Below are positions 23,572 to 30,763 of a stretch of 41,996 nt of DNA, piece after piece. The translations under genes and the position numbers were made by a program. Within the stretch, counting starts at the first letter, position 1, and every line of letters starts with the position of its first letter. This DNA is from CAKSXP01 sp964539115. Its GTDB lineage: Bacteria > Bacillota > Clostridia > Oscillospirales > Oscillospiraceae. Below the pieces are notes generated by a model that worked only from the letters and a program-made list of their open reading frames with translations, was not told the origin of the DNA and made no database searches. Location: assembly GCA_964539115.1 (NCBI GenBank), contig CAZIHY010000005.1, positions 1 to 41,996 of the forward strand, given 5' to 3'.

Positions 23572-23806
23572 TTTTTTTACTTTGACTATCCAGACTTTGT
23601 TGGCTTTCCTTCGGCGGATGGGAAAGGCAATAGGCCTGTTCCGCAAGGAAACTTTGGAATTTCCTCCACGACGGAGCGCGGACAGTATCATTTCAACGAT
23701 CGCATCCGAGGAGGCCGCTGTTTACTTTGCAGGGGACAAGTCTGTGGAGGAAGTAGCAAGTCTGATACAAAGCCGTGTGCAACTTTATCTCGGCGAACGT
23801 GGATAG
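23572..23806 (+). pseudogene. Frameshifted remnant of an ABC sugar-type solute-binding protein (C-terminal part)
   Basis: Two reading frames each carry recognisable pieces of a family 1 extracellular solute-binding protein. Frame A (from 23572) reads DYPDFVGFPSADGKGN followed by VPQGNFGISST, like the late 'GYPSxDGxG... AISS' region of these proteins. Frame B (best from about 23670 to the stop at 23806) reads IASEEAAVYFAGDKSVEE and then VASLIQSRVQLYLGE, the classical C-terminal end. Roughly a hundred residues that normally separate the two are missing, and the frame changes between them. No ribosome site or signal peptide is present. I call it a decayed gene, not a functional 74-residue protein. 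Its own terminator survives. Confidence 0.72.
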
Positions 23807-23819
23807 AATAATGATAGCG

Positions 23820-23852
23820 AAAACGCCTGCCAGGTGATTTGGCAGGCGTTTT
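23820..23852. terminator. Bidirectional terminator
   Basis: AAAACGCCTGCCA (23820-23832) pairs perfectly with TGGCAGGCGTTTT (23840-23852) around a 7-base loop. It can serve the solute-binding remnant on the plus strand and the aldo/keto reductase on the minus strand. Confidence 0.88.
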
Positions 23853-23856
23853 GTAC

Positions 23857-24879
23857 TCAAAGCTCGTTTTTGTGTTCTTCATAAAAGTTTCTGTAATCTT
23901 CTAAATTCCGTTTCAGCAGTTCGGGAGTATCCAGACCGTAGGGGCATCTGGATTTGCAGCGGTTACAGTGGAGACAGTTTTCAATGCGGGACATTTTTTC
24001 CTGCCATTTCGGGGTGAAATAGGGCCTCCAGGGAGAGCGGCGGATCAGCATGTCCATACGCGCGGAATTGTTGATTTCGATCCCGGCAGGGCAGGGCATG
24101 CAGTAGCCGCAGCCGCGGCAGAACGAGCCGGAGAGTTCGGCCTTGTCCTTTTCTATGTATTCGCGCAGCTCATCGTGAAGCTCGGGCGGGTTTTCCGCGA
24201 GCTCAAGCCACTGGCCAAGCTCTTCCATGGTCTGTACGCCCCAGATGGGCGCCACATTATCAAAGCTGTTCATAAATGCGGCGCAGGCCCGCGCGTTTGT
24301 CAGCAAGCCACCGGCCAGACCCTTCATCGCAATATAGCCGACGTCGAGCTCGCGGCAGTGCGCGACAAGCTCGCACTCGCGCGGCAGGGAGAGATAGCTG
24401 AACGGATACTGCATCGTCTCGAAAAGGCCGCTGTCAACGAGACTAAACGCAAGCTCAAGATCATGGGTCGTAACGCCGATATGACGGATATAGCCCTTCT
24501 CTTTTGCTTTGAGCGCCGCCTGATAAATCTCGCTGTCCTCGGTTATCATCTCCCGCACAAAATGGAACTGGAACAGGTCGATGTAATCCGTTTTCATGCG
24601 CCGAAGGCTTGTCTCGATATGCTCTGTCAGTGTTTTTCCGTCGCGCGCCATGCTCTTTGTGGAGATAATAATATCCCCTCTGACGTCCGAGAGTGCATGT
24701 CCGATTTTTTCCTCGCTGTCGGAATAGCTGTTGGCGGTGTCAAAATAGCGGATGCCGCCATCATAAGCGGCGCGCAGGATACGGACTGCTTCCTCCTCGC
24801 TGCGGCGTTGTATTGGCAGACAACCCAGCGCTGGCTTTGTAACGATAAGTCCACTTTTTCCAAGTCTTACAGTATTCAC
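23857..24879 (-). CDS. Aldo/keto reductase with C-terminal 4Fe-4S ferredoxin domain
   Basis: Predicted cytoplasmic oxidoreductase. The N-terminal TIM barrel has the catalytic tetrad Asp47, Tyr52 (FDTANSYSDSE), Lys75 (STKS) and His106 (FQFHFV). After about residue 255 there are two cysteine clusters, CRGCGYCMPCPAG and CLHCNRCKSRCPYG, typical of the 4Fe-4S aldo/keto reductases of anaerobes, which may couple to ferredoxin. 340 residues. The start is GTG at 24879, with AGGAGTGA 8 bases upstream. It has a good minus-strand promoter at 24910-24938 that faces a divergent sugar isomerase gene. Substrate unknown; the neighbours suggest sugars. Confidence 0.92.
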   Translation of the reverse strand: MNTVRLGKSGLIVTKPALGCLPIQRRSEEEAVRILRAAYDGGIRYFDTANSYSDSEEKIGHALSDVRGDIIISTKSMARDGKTLTEHIETSLRRMKTDYIDLFQFHFVREMITEDSEIYQAALKAKEKGYIRHIGVTTHDLELAFSLVDSGLFETMQYPFSYLSLPRECELVAHCRELDVGYIAMKGLAGGLLTNARACAAFMNSFDNVAPIWGVQTMEELGQWLELAENPPELHDELREYIEKDKAELSGSFCRGCGYCMPCPAGIEINNSARMDMLIRRSPWRPYFTPKWQEKMSRIENCLHCNRCKSRCPYGLDTPELLKRNLEDYRNFYEEHKNEL

Positions 24880-24909
24880 AGTAAATCACTCCTGTTTCAA
24901 ACTGAAATA

Positions 24910-24938
24910 AGTATACAGGACAGCGGCTGGAAGTGCAA
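24910..24938 (-). promoter_or_regulatory. Promoter of the aldo/keto reductase gene
   Basis: Read on the minus strand: TTGCAC (24938-24933), a 17-base spacer and TATACT (24915-24910), 30 bases before the GTG start. Confidence 0.75.
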
Positions 24939-24945
24939 TATTGCA
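24934..24945. promoter_or_regulatory. 12-bp palindrome between divergent -35 boxes, likely operator
   Basis: TGCAATATTGCA is a perfect palindrome. It overlaps the -35 box of the minus-strand reductase promoter on one side and the -35 box of the plus-strand isomerase promoter on the other, an ideal place for a shared repressor or activator. Part of the symmetry follows from both -35 boxes reading TTGCA. Confidence 0.55.
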
Positions 24946-24968
24946 ATTTCAGCGTAATGTGATACAAT
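24941..24968 (+). promoter_or_regulatory. Promoter of the sugar isomerase gene
   Basis: TTGCAA (24941-24946), a 16-base spacer and TACAAT (24963-24968), 26 bases before the ATG. Confidence 0.7.
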
Positions 24969-24994
24969 TGAGAAAAAAGCTCAGGAGGAATGTC

Positions 24995-25813
24995 ATGAAA
25001 AGGAAATTGCCCGTTGCTTTGCAGCTTTTCTCCATAAGGGGAGAGCTTGAAAATGACCTTGAAGGCGCGCTGAAAAAAGTAAAAGAATTTGGATATGACG
25101 GGGTCGAGTTCGCGGGACTCTATGGCCGCGGCGCCGGTGAGATAAAGGCTCTGCTTGATGATATCGGGCTGGAGGCTGTTTCGGCGCATGTTTCTATTGA
25201 TGAGATGCTCTCTGATCCGGACGGCGTTATGGAGCTTTACAGCACGATCGGATGTAAATTCATTGCTGTTCCGCATCTTGAAGAGAAGCGGCGCGTCGGG
25301 GGAGAGGCATATGAACAGACGCTTCTTGATATGCGCATGCTGGCTTCCTGTGCTGAAAAGCACGGTCTTACCTTTATGTATCACAACCATGACTTCGAAT
25401 TTGAAACAATCGGGGATAAATATGCGCTTGATGTACTCTTTGAGGCTCTTCCAGAGATCTCCATGGAACTTGATACCTGCTGGGCGGCGGTCGCGGGAGC
25501 GCAGCCTGCTGAATATATAAAGAACTATTCTGACAGGTCTCCGGTCGTACATCTGAAGGATTATTCTCTCATTGGCAAAAAACCGGAGGACATTTTCTGC
25601 ATTATGGAATCTGGAGGCGACGCCAGAGACAAAAACGGTGTTTTCGGTTTCCGGCCTTGTGGCTACGGAATGAATGATATTGAGGCCATACTTGATGCGG
25701 CGGACGAGTCGAACGCCCAGTGGTTTGTAGTTGAGCAGGATGCTCCGATGGCGGGGAAAACGCCGCTTAAGTGCGCTGAAATGAGCGTTAAATATCTAAA
25801 AATGGTGATATAA
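24995..25813 (+). CDS. Sugar phosphate isomerase/epimerase (xylose isomerase-like TIM barrel)
   Basis: AP-endonuclease-2 / IolE-type TIM barrel that probably isomerises or epimerises a sugar or inositol derivative. Family pattern: VALQLFSIRGELENDLEGAL at the start, FGYDGVEFAGLYG, the metal-site region TFMYHNHDFEFE, ISMELDTCWAAVAG, VVHLKDY and the closing WFVVEQDAP. 272 residues. I chose ATG 24995 because AGGAGG lies 6 bases before it; a longer frame from 24941 would start in the promoter. Divergent from the aldo/keto reductase with a shared palindrome. Substrate unknown; the decayed solute-binding protein next door hints at a former sugar-uptake locus. Confidence 0.88.
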   Translation: MKRKLPVALQLFSIRGELENDLEGALKKVKEFGYDGVEFAGLYGRGAGEIKALLDDIGLEAVSAHVSIDEMLSDPDGVMELYSTIGCKFIAVPHLEEKRRVGGEAYEQTLLDMRMLASCAEKHGLTFMYHNHDFEFETIGDKYALDVLFEALPEISMELDTCWAAVAGAQPAEYIKNYSDRSPVVHLKDYSLIGKKPEDIFCIMESGGDARDKNGVFGFRPCGYGMNDIEAILDAADESNAQWFVVEQDAPMAGKTPLKCAEMSVKYLKMVI

Positions 25814-25825
25814 CAGAAATGTTCA

Positions 25826-25855
25826 AGCCCCCGGAGGATACTTCTTCACGGGGCT
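25826..25855 (+). terminator. Possible terminator of the isomerase gene
   Basis: AGCCCCCG (25826-25833) pairs with CGGGGCT (25849-25855) with one bulge and a 15-base loop, followed by GTGTTTT. It is weaker than the other terminators in the window and may also slow minus-strand transcripts. Confidence 0.5.
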
Positions 25856-25860
25856 GTGTT

Positions 25861-27129
25861 TTATGATGCTTTTTCGCCTTCGAGAACATCTATTGAAACC
25901 GCGACGCTGTGGTTTATAGGTTTCCATTCGACCTTGGCAAACAGCGCGCAGAAAGATATTGGGATATATGTCAGCATAAACAGCGGGAAGGTCAGCGTAT
26001 ACACCAGCTTTTTCAGTGTTGTTGTATGTATATGTTTCCACTGCGTAGCTGTCGTAACTGCCCCGATGAACAGTAAAAGCAGATAAGTGTTCATAAGGCT
26101 TTCAAGCGCTGAGATGACCACCGGAAGAACATCCTGGCCGAGGTACAGCCCGGAGAAGAACATAACGATATTACAGATGAGTGCGGAGAAGGACAGAGCA
26201 ATCGCGGGCATAATGGACATTGACATATCAATGCAGCCGAAATCGCGATATTTGAAGATCCCATAAAATAGCCTAAAACCGTATTTATTAAACACCTGAA
26301 GATATCCCTTGGCCCATCTCAGCCGCTGTTTCCATGACTGGCTGAACAGGACCGGCTGCTCGTCGTAGAGTTCCGCGCTGCCGCAATAGCCGATTTTCAC
26401 ACCTTCAAGTACATTATGGACGGTGAATTCAATATCTTCCGTAAGATAGAAGAAGCGCCAGCCACCGCAGCTTTTTAGGATCTCACGGCTGAACAAAAAA
26501 CCGGTTCCGGAAATTGCACAGCTTGTCCCCAGGATCATACGGGCATGATTCAAAAACTCAGATTCCCTCATGAACCACAGTGAATAACCAGCAGATATCC
26601 AGTTATCTCCGTAGTTTTTCGAATTGCGGTAGCTTGTAACGATCGGGTGCTCGGCGGAAAAAACTTTGTTCATCTCGCTTATGTAGTCACGCTTGAGAAG
26701 ATTATCCGCATCAAAAACGAAATACCCCTCAAAAGCGTCCTCATTGTAATCATCGGCGATTTGTCTCAGCAAAAAATTGAGGGCATAGCCCTTTCCGACA
26801 TGTTTCATATCAAAGCGGCGGTAGACGACTGCGCCGTGTCTGGCGGCAACATCGGCTGTTGAGTCTGTACAGTTGTCCGCAACTACAAACACCGTTATAA
26901 GTTCTCGGGGATAGTCCTGCTTATTTATGCTGTCAAGCAGCTGGGCGATCACCTGCTCCTCATTTCGCGCCGAAATCAGTACAGCATAACGGCGAAGCGG
27001 CGCGGGCGAAGGTCTCTGCCGTCTGTGCAGCAGAGTAACGGGTATGTAAAACAGCTGGTAAGAGTAGCAAATTACAAAGATAACTGCGATTATAAAGTTG
27101 ATCGTCTGAACTATTTCGAAAATCTGCAT
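25861..27129 (-). CDS. Processive glycosyltransferase family 2 membrane protein
   Basis: Membrane GT2 enzyme of the poly-GlcNAc/hyaluronan/cellulose synthase type. An N-terminal transmembrane helix (about residues 7-30) precedes the GT-A domain with VLISARNEEQVIAQLL, VFVVADNCTDST, the nucleotide-sugar DAD in FVFDADNLL, GTGFLFSRE, the acceptor TED in YLTEDIEF and the processivity QxxRW motif in QRLRWAKGY. At least three C-terminal helices follow. 422 residues. Starts ATG 27129 behind GGAGGGATGC. It stands alone, with no export or modifying partner beside it. Polymer product unknown. Confidence 0.9.
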   Translation of the reverse strand: MQIFEIVQTINFIIAVIFVICYSYQLFYIPVTLLHRRQRPSPAPLRRYAVLISARNEEQVIAQLLDSINKQDYPRELITVFVVADNCTDSTADVAARHGAVVYRRFDMKHVGKGYALNFLLRQIADDYNEDAFEGYFVFDADNLLKRDYISEMNKVFSAEHPIVTSYRNSKNYGDNWISAGYSLWFMRESEFLNHARMILGTSCAISGTGFLFSREILKSCGGWRFFYLTEDIEFTVHNVLEGVKIGYCGSAELYDEQPVLFSQSWKQRLRWAKGYLQVFNKYGFRLFYGIFKYRDFGCIDMSMSIMPAIALSFSALICNIVMFFSGLYLGQDVLPVVISALESLMNTYLLLLFIGAVTTATQWKHIHTTTLKKLVYTLTFPLFMLTYIPISFCALFAKVEWKPINHSVAVSIDVLEGEKAS

Positions 27130-27179
27130 TCTGCATCCCTCCGTCGAAAATATCTGTCAACATGTTATCATTTGGCATA

Positions 27180-27217
27180 TTAAGATAAAATCAGGCAGAG
27201 TTTTAAGCTTATCTTAA
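27180..27217. repeat. 9-bp inverted repeat in the GT2/flavoprotein intergenic region
   Basis: TTAAGATAA (27180-27188) and TTATCTTAA (27209-27217) are perfect inverted copies, 20 bases apart, upstream of the minus-strand glycosyltransferase and about 70 bases before the flavoprotein promoter. Candidate operator; nothing proves it. Confidence 0.5.
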
Positions 27218-27287
27218 ATTATTTTGAAGACGGATTGACTTATGCAGGAGCTGCATTAAATTCCAAACAATAGTAACTGGATTGTAA

Positions 27288-27316
27288 TTGACGCTTCATT
27301 TTTTGTTAATTATAAT
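27288..27316 (+). promoter_or_regulatory. Strong promoter of the flavoprotein gene
   Basis: TTGACG (27288-27293), a 17-base spacer and a perfect TATAAT (27311-27316), 50 bases before the ATG. Confidence 0.82.
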
Positions 27317-27366
27317 AAAAGTAACAACAAGGCAAAGATCCGTATTATTTTGAAAGGAGCTTTACT

Positions 27367-29019
27367 ATGAGCTGGAGAACTCCCCCTGAACCCATTGATG
27401 AGAGTTTGATTAAGGAAGTCTATGACGCCGATGTGGTAGTCGTAGGTCTTGGCTATTCCGGAACTACTGCATTCCGCGGAGCGCAGGAGGCCGGTGCCTC
27501 GACTATTGGCATTGAGTTCCAGAAGGAAGAGCGCTATACCGGCTACGGCAGAGATATAGGACATCTCAATTCCAAATTCCTCAAGGAACGCGGTGTGCCG
27601 GAAGTGGATCCGATTGAATTTTATAACGAATGGATGAGGCGTGCCGGAAACCGCGCAAACGGCGAGCTGGTAATGAAGTTTGCCAAGAGATCCGGGGAAA
27701 CCTTTGACTGGTTTACTGATGTGATGGATGAGGAAGGCTTCAAGAATATGCATGTCGCCTTCTGGCCAAATGGAAATGAAAAGTTTAAGGAAGAGGCTCG
27801 CAACGGCGGCTTTATCCTGAACGGTTATCGTTTCTGGAACGGCACCGCACAATTCCCTGATCCCAGTCCGATGGGCTGGCCCGGACATCCGTCGCTTCCG
27901 GAAACTGCGAAGCTCAATCAGGATAAGGCTGTGGCGGAGGGCGCGCGCGCTTTTTACGGCATTGAAGCAATGCAGCTTGTCAGAACCGGAGACCGCATTA
28001 CCGGCGTGATCGGCAAAGACAGGGAAGGCAATTATTATCAGTATAACGGCAAAAAGGGCGTTATACTGGCATCTGGTGATTTTTCTGCCAATCAGGAAAT
28101 GCTGGAGGAGCTGGCGATCGATATCACCGACCTCTATACTCCGGACGAAAAGCCTACGCGCAATGGCGGACGCAACGGACGCGGCATACAGATGGGCGTT
28201 TGGGAAGGCGCAAGGCTTGAGACCCGCCCGCTCCCGACGATGGGTGGAAACCAGATCGGCGGCATGGGCGGCTATTGCTCCTTTGGTGGAGTCTGGCTCG
28301 ATAGGAACGGTAAGCGATTCTGCAACGAGGTGTTTGGCGGAAACGAAATCGTAGGATTTTCCGGCAACCAGACTGTTCGCGGCGAGACCTATACGGTTTT
28401 CGACGAGCATTGCCTGGAAAATGAGCTTTCCTATGCCGTTCCCGCACATGGCGGCTTCGATGTCAGCGTCGGTGGAGCTGTCGAAAAGCTCGAGTCATTG
28501 TTTGAGTTTGCAAAAGCGAATCCGGAGACCGGCAAATACGAGAGCGCTCCTGGACCCGCGGCTCCCGGCCCCGGCCCCGGCGGCAGCAGAAAGCCGGATG
28601 TTGTCTTCTATGGCCGCACGCCTGAGGAACTGGCGAAAAATGCGGGACTTGAGGGTAAAGTTGCGGAGACCTTTGCGCAGTCGCTGCACCGCTACAATGA
28701 GTTCTGTGCGGCAGGACGTGATGAGGACTTCGGCCGCGACCCGAAAGTGCTCGATCCACTGACCGATATGTTGTTTATGCAGGTTAGCGCACCGGCCAAG
28801 TTCGGTTTTATGCTCGTCACCGTCGGCGGTCTTGTTACAGACGGAAACCAGCAGGTCCTCGATATGAATTATGAGAAGATACCGGGACTTTATGCAACAG
28901 GCAACTGTTGTGGACGCAGATTCGGAACGCAGTACTTCACACCGATTTCCGGTGTCAGTATAGGAATGGCGATGACCCTCGGACGCGAGGCTGGTATCGC
29001 CGCTGCAAACGCAGAGTAA
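27367..29019 (+). CDS. FAD-dependent oxidoreductase (fumarate reductase flavoprotein-like)
   Basis: Cytoplasmic flavoprotein of the FAD_binding_2 superfamily (fumarate/urocanate reductases, ketosteroid dehydrogenases). The dinucleotide-binding loop GLGYSG is at residues 27-32 in a VVVVGLGYSGTTAFRGAQ strand-helix, the second FAD segment is KGVILASGDFSANQEML, and the C-terminal FAD contact is IPGLYATGNCCGRRFGTQ followed by PISGVSIGMAMTLGREAG. 550 residues. There is no Tat signal, haem or FMN domain, so the electron donor must be separate. Residues about 394-410 are a Pro/Gly/Ala-rich stretch in the capping-domain region. AAAGGAG 8 bases before ATG. Single-gene transcript with strong promoter and terminator. 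Substrate unknown. Confidence 0.88.
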   Translation: MSWRTPPEPIDESLIKEVYDADVVVVGLGYSGTTAFRGAQEAGASTIGIEFQKEERYTGYGRDIGHLNSKFLKERGVPEVDPIEFYNEWMRRAGNRANGELVMKFAKRSGETFDWFTDVMDEEGFKNMHVAFWPNGNEKFKEEARNGGFILNGYRFWNGTAQFPDPSPMGWPGHPSLPETAKLNQDKAVAEGARAFYGIEAMQLVRTGDRITGVIGKDREGNYYQYNGKKGVILASGDFSANQEMLEELAIDITDLYTPDEKPTRNGGRNGRGIQMGVWEGARLETRPLPTMGGNQIGGMGGYCSFGGVWLDRNGKRFCNEVFGGNEIVGFSGNQTVRGETYTVFDEHCLENELSYAVPAHGGFDVSVGGAVEKLESLFEFAKANPETGKYESAPGPAAPGPGPGGSRKPDVVFYGRTPEELAKNAGLEGKVAETFAQSLHRYNEFCAAGRDEDFGRDPKVLDPLTDMLFMQVSAPAKFGFMLVTVGGLVTDGNQQVLDMNYEKIPGLYATGNCCGRRFGTQYFTPISGVSIGMAMTLGREAGIAAANAE

Positions 29020-29025
29020 CTGCCA

Positions 29026-29068
29026 AAAAAGTAAGACATCCGCTGTAACGGCGGATGTCTTACTTTTT
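29026..29068 (+). terminator. Rho-independent terminator of the flavoprotein gene
   Basis: AAAAAGTAAGACATCCGC (29026-29043) pairs with GCGGATGTCTTACTTTTT (29051-29068), a perfect 18-bp stem with a 7-base loop. Confidence 0.93.
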
Positions 29069-29118
29069 GGTATAATTACGCAGTAAGTAATAAGGCTATA
29101 TTACAGGCATACATCCTT

Positions 29119-29478
29119 ATGAATCAGAAAGATGAGGACGCGGCGTCAATTTTGCTGGAAGGCAAAATCATACAAACTGCTATGAGGATCCAAAACTATC
29201 TATACAGGCTGATTGAAATTGAAGAACAAACGGGTAATCAAAATAAAGCGGAAGAAATAGCAGAGATCACAGTTAAGATGGTTGATCTTATGGGGCTATG
29301 GCATTATGGGACGGTTGTTCCTCATTTGCTTATTGCGTTGTTTGGAGATATAGCAAATAATATTACGCATGCGTTTATTTCTGAAATTGAAACAAAAGAA
29401 GAATATGAGTTTTTCAGAGATAACGAAGAAGTCAAAAAAACCTTGCGGAGTATCGACAAAGTTCAAAATAACCCATAG
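29119..29478 (+). CDS. Hypothetical helical protein, 119 residues
   Basis: Not recognised. The frame begins ATG 29119 (MNQKDEDAASILLEGK) and reads as a mostly helical, acidic protein with charged N- and C-termini and a hydrophobic centre (VDLMGLWHYGTVVPHLLIALFGDI, here mentioned by position about residues 53-76). There are no cysteines and no signal peptide. Codon use is more AT-rich than in neighbouring genes, which suggests transfer or a recent arrival. There is no good ribosome site; a TATAAT at 29070-29075 just after the flavoprotein terminator could be its -10 box. The balanced amino-acid composition argues for a real gene. A strong promoter on the opposite strand at 29559-29587 points into it. 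Confidence 0.55.
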   Translation: MNQKDEDAASILLEGKIIQTAMRIQNYLYRLIEIEEQTGNQNKAEEIAEITVKMVDLMGLWHYGTVVPHLLIALFGDIANNITHAFISEIETKEEYEFFRDNEEVKKTLRSIDKVQNNP

Positions 29479-29558
29479 GCGGTGGAGAATTGCTATAGGC
29501 AGAATTCATTGCCGCCGTTAAATGAATAATTGGTGCGAGAACCACTTCGTCGGACCGA

Positions 29559-29587
29559 AGTATAACAAAAAGCGCGTACACTTTCAA
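29559..29587 (-). promoter_or_regulatory. Strong promoter facing the orphan gene from the opposite strand
   Basis: On the minus strand: TTGAAA (29587-29582), a 17-base spacer and TATACT (29564-29559). A transcript would start near 29552 with the hairpin CTTCG/CGAAG and run past a GGCGG/CCGCC stem near 29480-29518 into the antisense of the 119-residue gene. No protein with a ribosome site follows, so an RNA product is the likelier outcome. The stretch 29479-29685 has no supported gene. Confidence 0.55.
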
Positions 29588-29685
29588 GGAAAAATCTTCA
29601 GGTTTGCACCAACCAAATCGCAACCCAGCACAGCGGTTGCAATTTTGAAAGGAGGAGCAGCGGAATGAGCGCGCTCTGACTTTTG

Positions 29686-29724
29686 AAAAAAGTCGGAGCA
29701 AGCGAATATAGAGCTTGCTCCGAC
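29686..29724 (-). terminator. Rho-independent terminator of tRNA-Arg
   Basis: On the minus strand GTCGGAGCAAGC (29724-29713) pairs with GCTTGCTCCGAC (29703-29692) around a 9-base loop and is followed by six T (29691-29686). It begins 2 bases after the tRNA CCA end. Confidence 0.92.
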
Positions 29725-29725
29725 G

Positions 29726-29802
29726 TGGTACGCCCGACGGGATTCGAACCCACGACCTTCAGAGTCGGAGTCTGACACTCTATCCAACTGAGCTACGGGC
29801 GC
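29726..29802 (-). tRNA. tRNA-Arg (anticodon CCG)
   Basis: 77-base cloverleaf on the minus strand with encoded CCA. The acceptor GCGCCCG pairs with CGGGCGT (G1-U72 wobble at the end). The D arm contains AGCTCAGTTGGATAGAG, the anticodon stem is TCAGA/TCTGA with loop CTCCGAC (anticodon CCG, codon CGG), and the T arm has the GTTCGAATCC loop. It has its own promoter and terminator and stands alone. Confidence 0.95.
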
Positions 29803-29815
29803 ATATTATAAAAAT

Positions 29816-29844
29816 ATTATAACAAATTACAGGTCTAAAGTAAA
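29816..29844 (-). promoter_or_regulatory. Promoter of tRNA-Arg
   Basis: On the minus strand: TTTACT (29844-29839), a 17-base spacer and TATAAT (29821-29816), 14 bases before the tRNA 5' end. A second TATAAT lies at 29810-29805, too close to the tRNA to be its -10 box. Confidence 0.7.
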
Positions 29845-29869
29845 GCGAAATTTGTTTTTTGATGCGGGA

Positions 29870-29898
29870 TTGACAGAATGATAGTTTGAAATTAATAT
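29870..29898 (+). promoter_or_regulatory. Promoter of the MoxR/VWA operon
   Basis: TTGACA (29870-29875), a 17-base spacer and TAATAT (29893-29898), 38 bases before the moxR-type ATG. It is divergent from the tRNA promoter. Confidence 0.7.
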
Positions 29899-29935
29899 AT
29901 TGATTATATGCGAAAAACGAAAAGAGGATATATTA

Positions 29936-30751
29936 ATGGCATTTTCTAAATTTAAGGGCAATACCGGCTATGTTGTATCTCCAGAACTGACAGATGCTGT
30001 CAATATTGCTATTGCGCTCAAAAAACCGCTGCTCATAAAGGGCGAGCCGGGAACGGGTAAGACCATGCTTGCTCAGGCGATCGCAGACTCATTGGGACTG
30101 GAACTCGTCATATGGAATATAAAATCAACCACTAAGGCGCAGGACGGGCTTTATGTTTATGACACTGTGCAGCGTCTGTATGACAGCCAGTTTGGCGGAA
30201 AGAACGTTGACGATATTTCACAGTATATAAAGCTTGGCAAATTAGGCGAGGCATTTTCCGCGGATGCTCAACGCGTATTGCTTATAGATGAGATAGATAA
30301 AGCGGATCTGGAGTTTCCTAACGATCTTCTCTGGGAGCTTGACCGCATGGAGTTCTATATTCCCGAGACTGGCGAGACGATAACCGCAAAGCACAGGCCC
30401 ATCGTCATCATAACCTCCAATGCCGAGAAGGAGCTTCCGGATGCGTTCCTGCGACGCTGCATCTTTCACTATATCGAATTTCCCGGGGAAGAGCTTATGC
30501 GCGAAATAATAAAGGTTCATTTTCCTGATTACGAGGAACACCTGATCGACCATGTCCTGGAGGCGTTTTATTGGATACGTTCTCTGCCGGAAATACAGAA
30601 AAAGCCCAGCACCTCCGAGGTGATCGATTGGATAAGCGCGCTTTCTGCGGCCGGAGTCGATGTCGATCGGATAGGGAAGACGATACCGTTTGCAGGTGTT
30701 CTTCTCAAGAAAAATGAGGATATAGATGCCATGCGCTCGCGCAGACGCTGA
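29936..30751 (+). CDS. MoxR-type AAA+ ATPase
   Basis: Cytoplasmic AAA+ chaperone that, in known cases, works with a VWA protein to insert metals or remodel protein complexes. Walker A GEPGTGKT is at about residues 36-43, Walker B VLLIDEIDKAD near 109-119, sensor 1 IVIITSNAEKELPDAF, and the arginine finger pair in LRRCIFHYIEF. The C-terminal lid follows (KPSTSEVIDWISAL). 271 residues. I chose ATG 29936, 8 bases after AGAGG; an in-frame ATG at 29900 has no ribosome site. The VWA partner begins 12 bases after the stop. Client complex unknown. Confidence 0.9.
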   Translation: MAFSKFKGNTGYVVSPELTDAVNIAIALKKPLLIKGEPGTGKTMLAQAIADSLGLELVIWNIKSTTKAQDGLYVYDTVQRLYDSQFGGKNVDDISQYIKLGKLGEAFSADAQRVLLIDEIDKADLEFPNDLLWELDRMEFYIPETGETITAKHRPIVIITSNAEKELPDAFLRRCIFHYIEFPGEELMREIIKVHFPDYEEHLIDHVLEAFYWIRSLPEIQKKPSTSEVIDWISALSAAGVDVDRIGKTIPFAGVLLKKNEDIDAMRSRRR

Positions 30752-30763
30752 GGCGATAAGGCG

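Noticed and set aside
23968..24957. Long plus-strand frame (329 codons) opposite the aldo/keto reductase
   Set aside because: The minus strand has a complete catalytic tetrad and iron-sulfur motifs; the plus frame has no recognisable domain and runs into the isomerase promoter.
27310..28449. Minus-strand frame of 379 codons opposite the flavoprotein
   Set aside because: Antisense shadow caused by GC-rich third positions; no start signals or domain.
29584..29787. Minus-strand frame starting inside tRNA-Arg
   Set aside because: Its N-terminus is the translated tRNA, a common false gene; no ribosome site.
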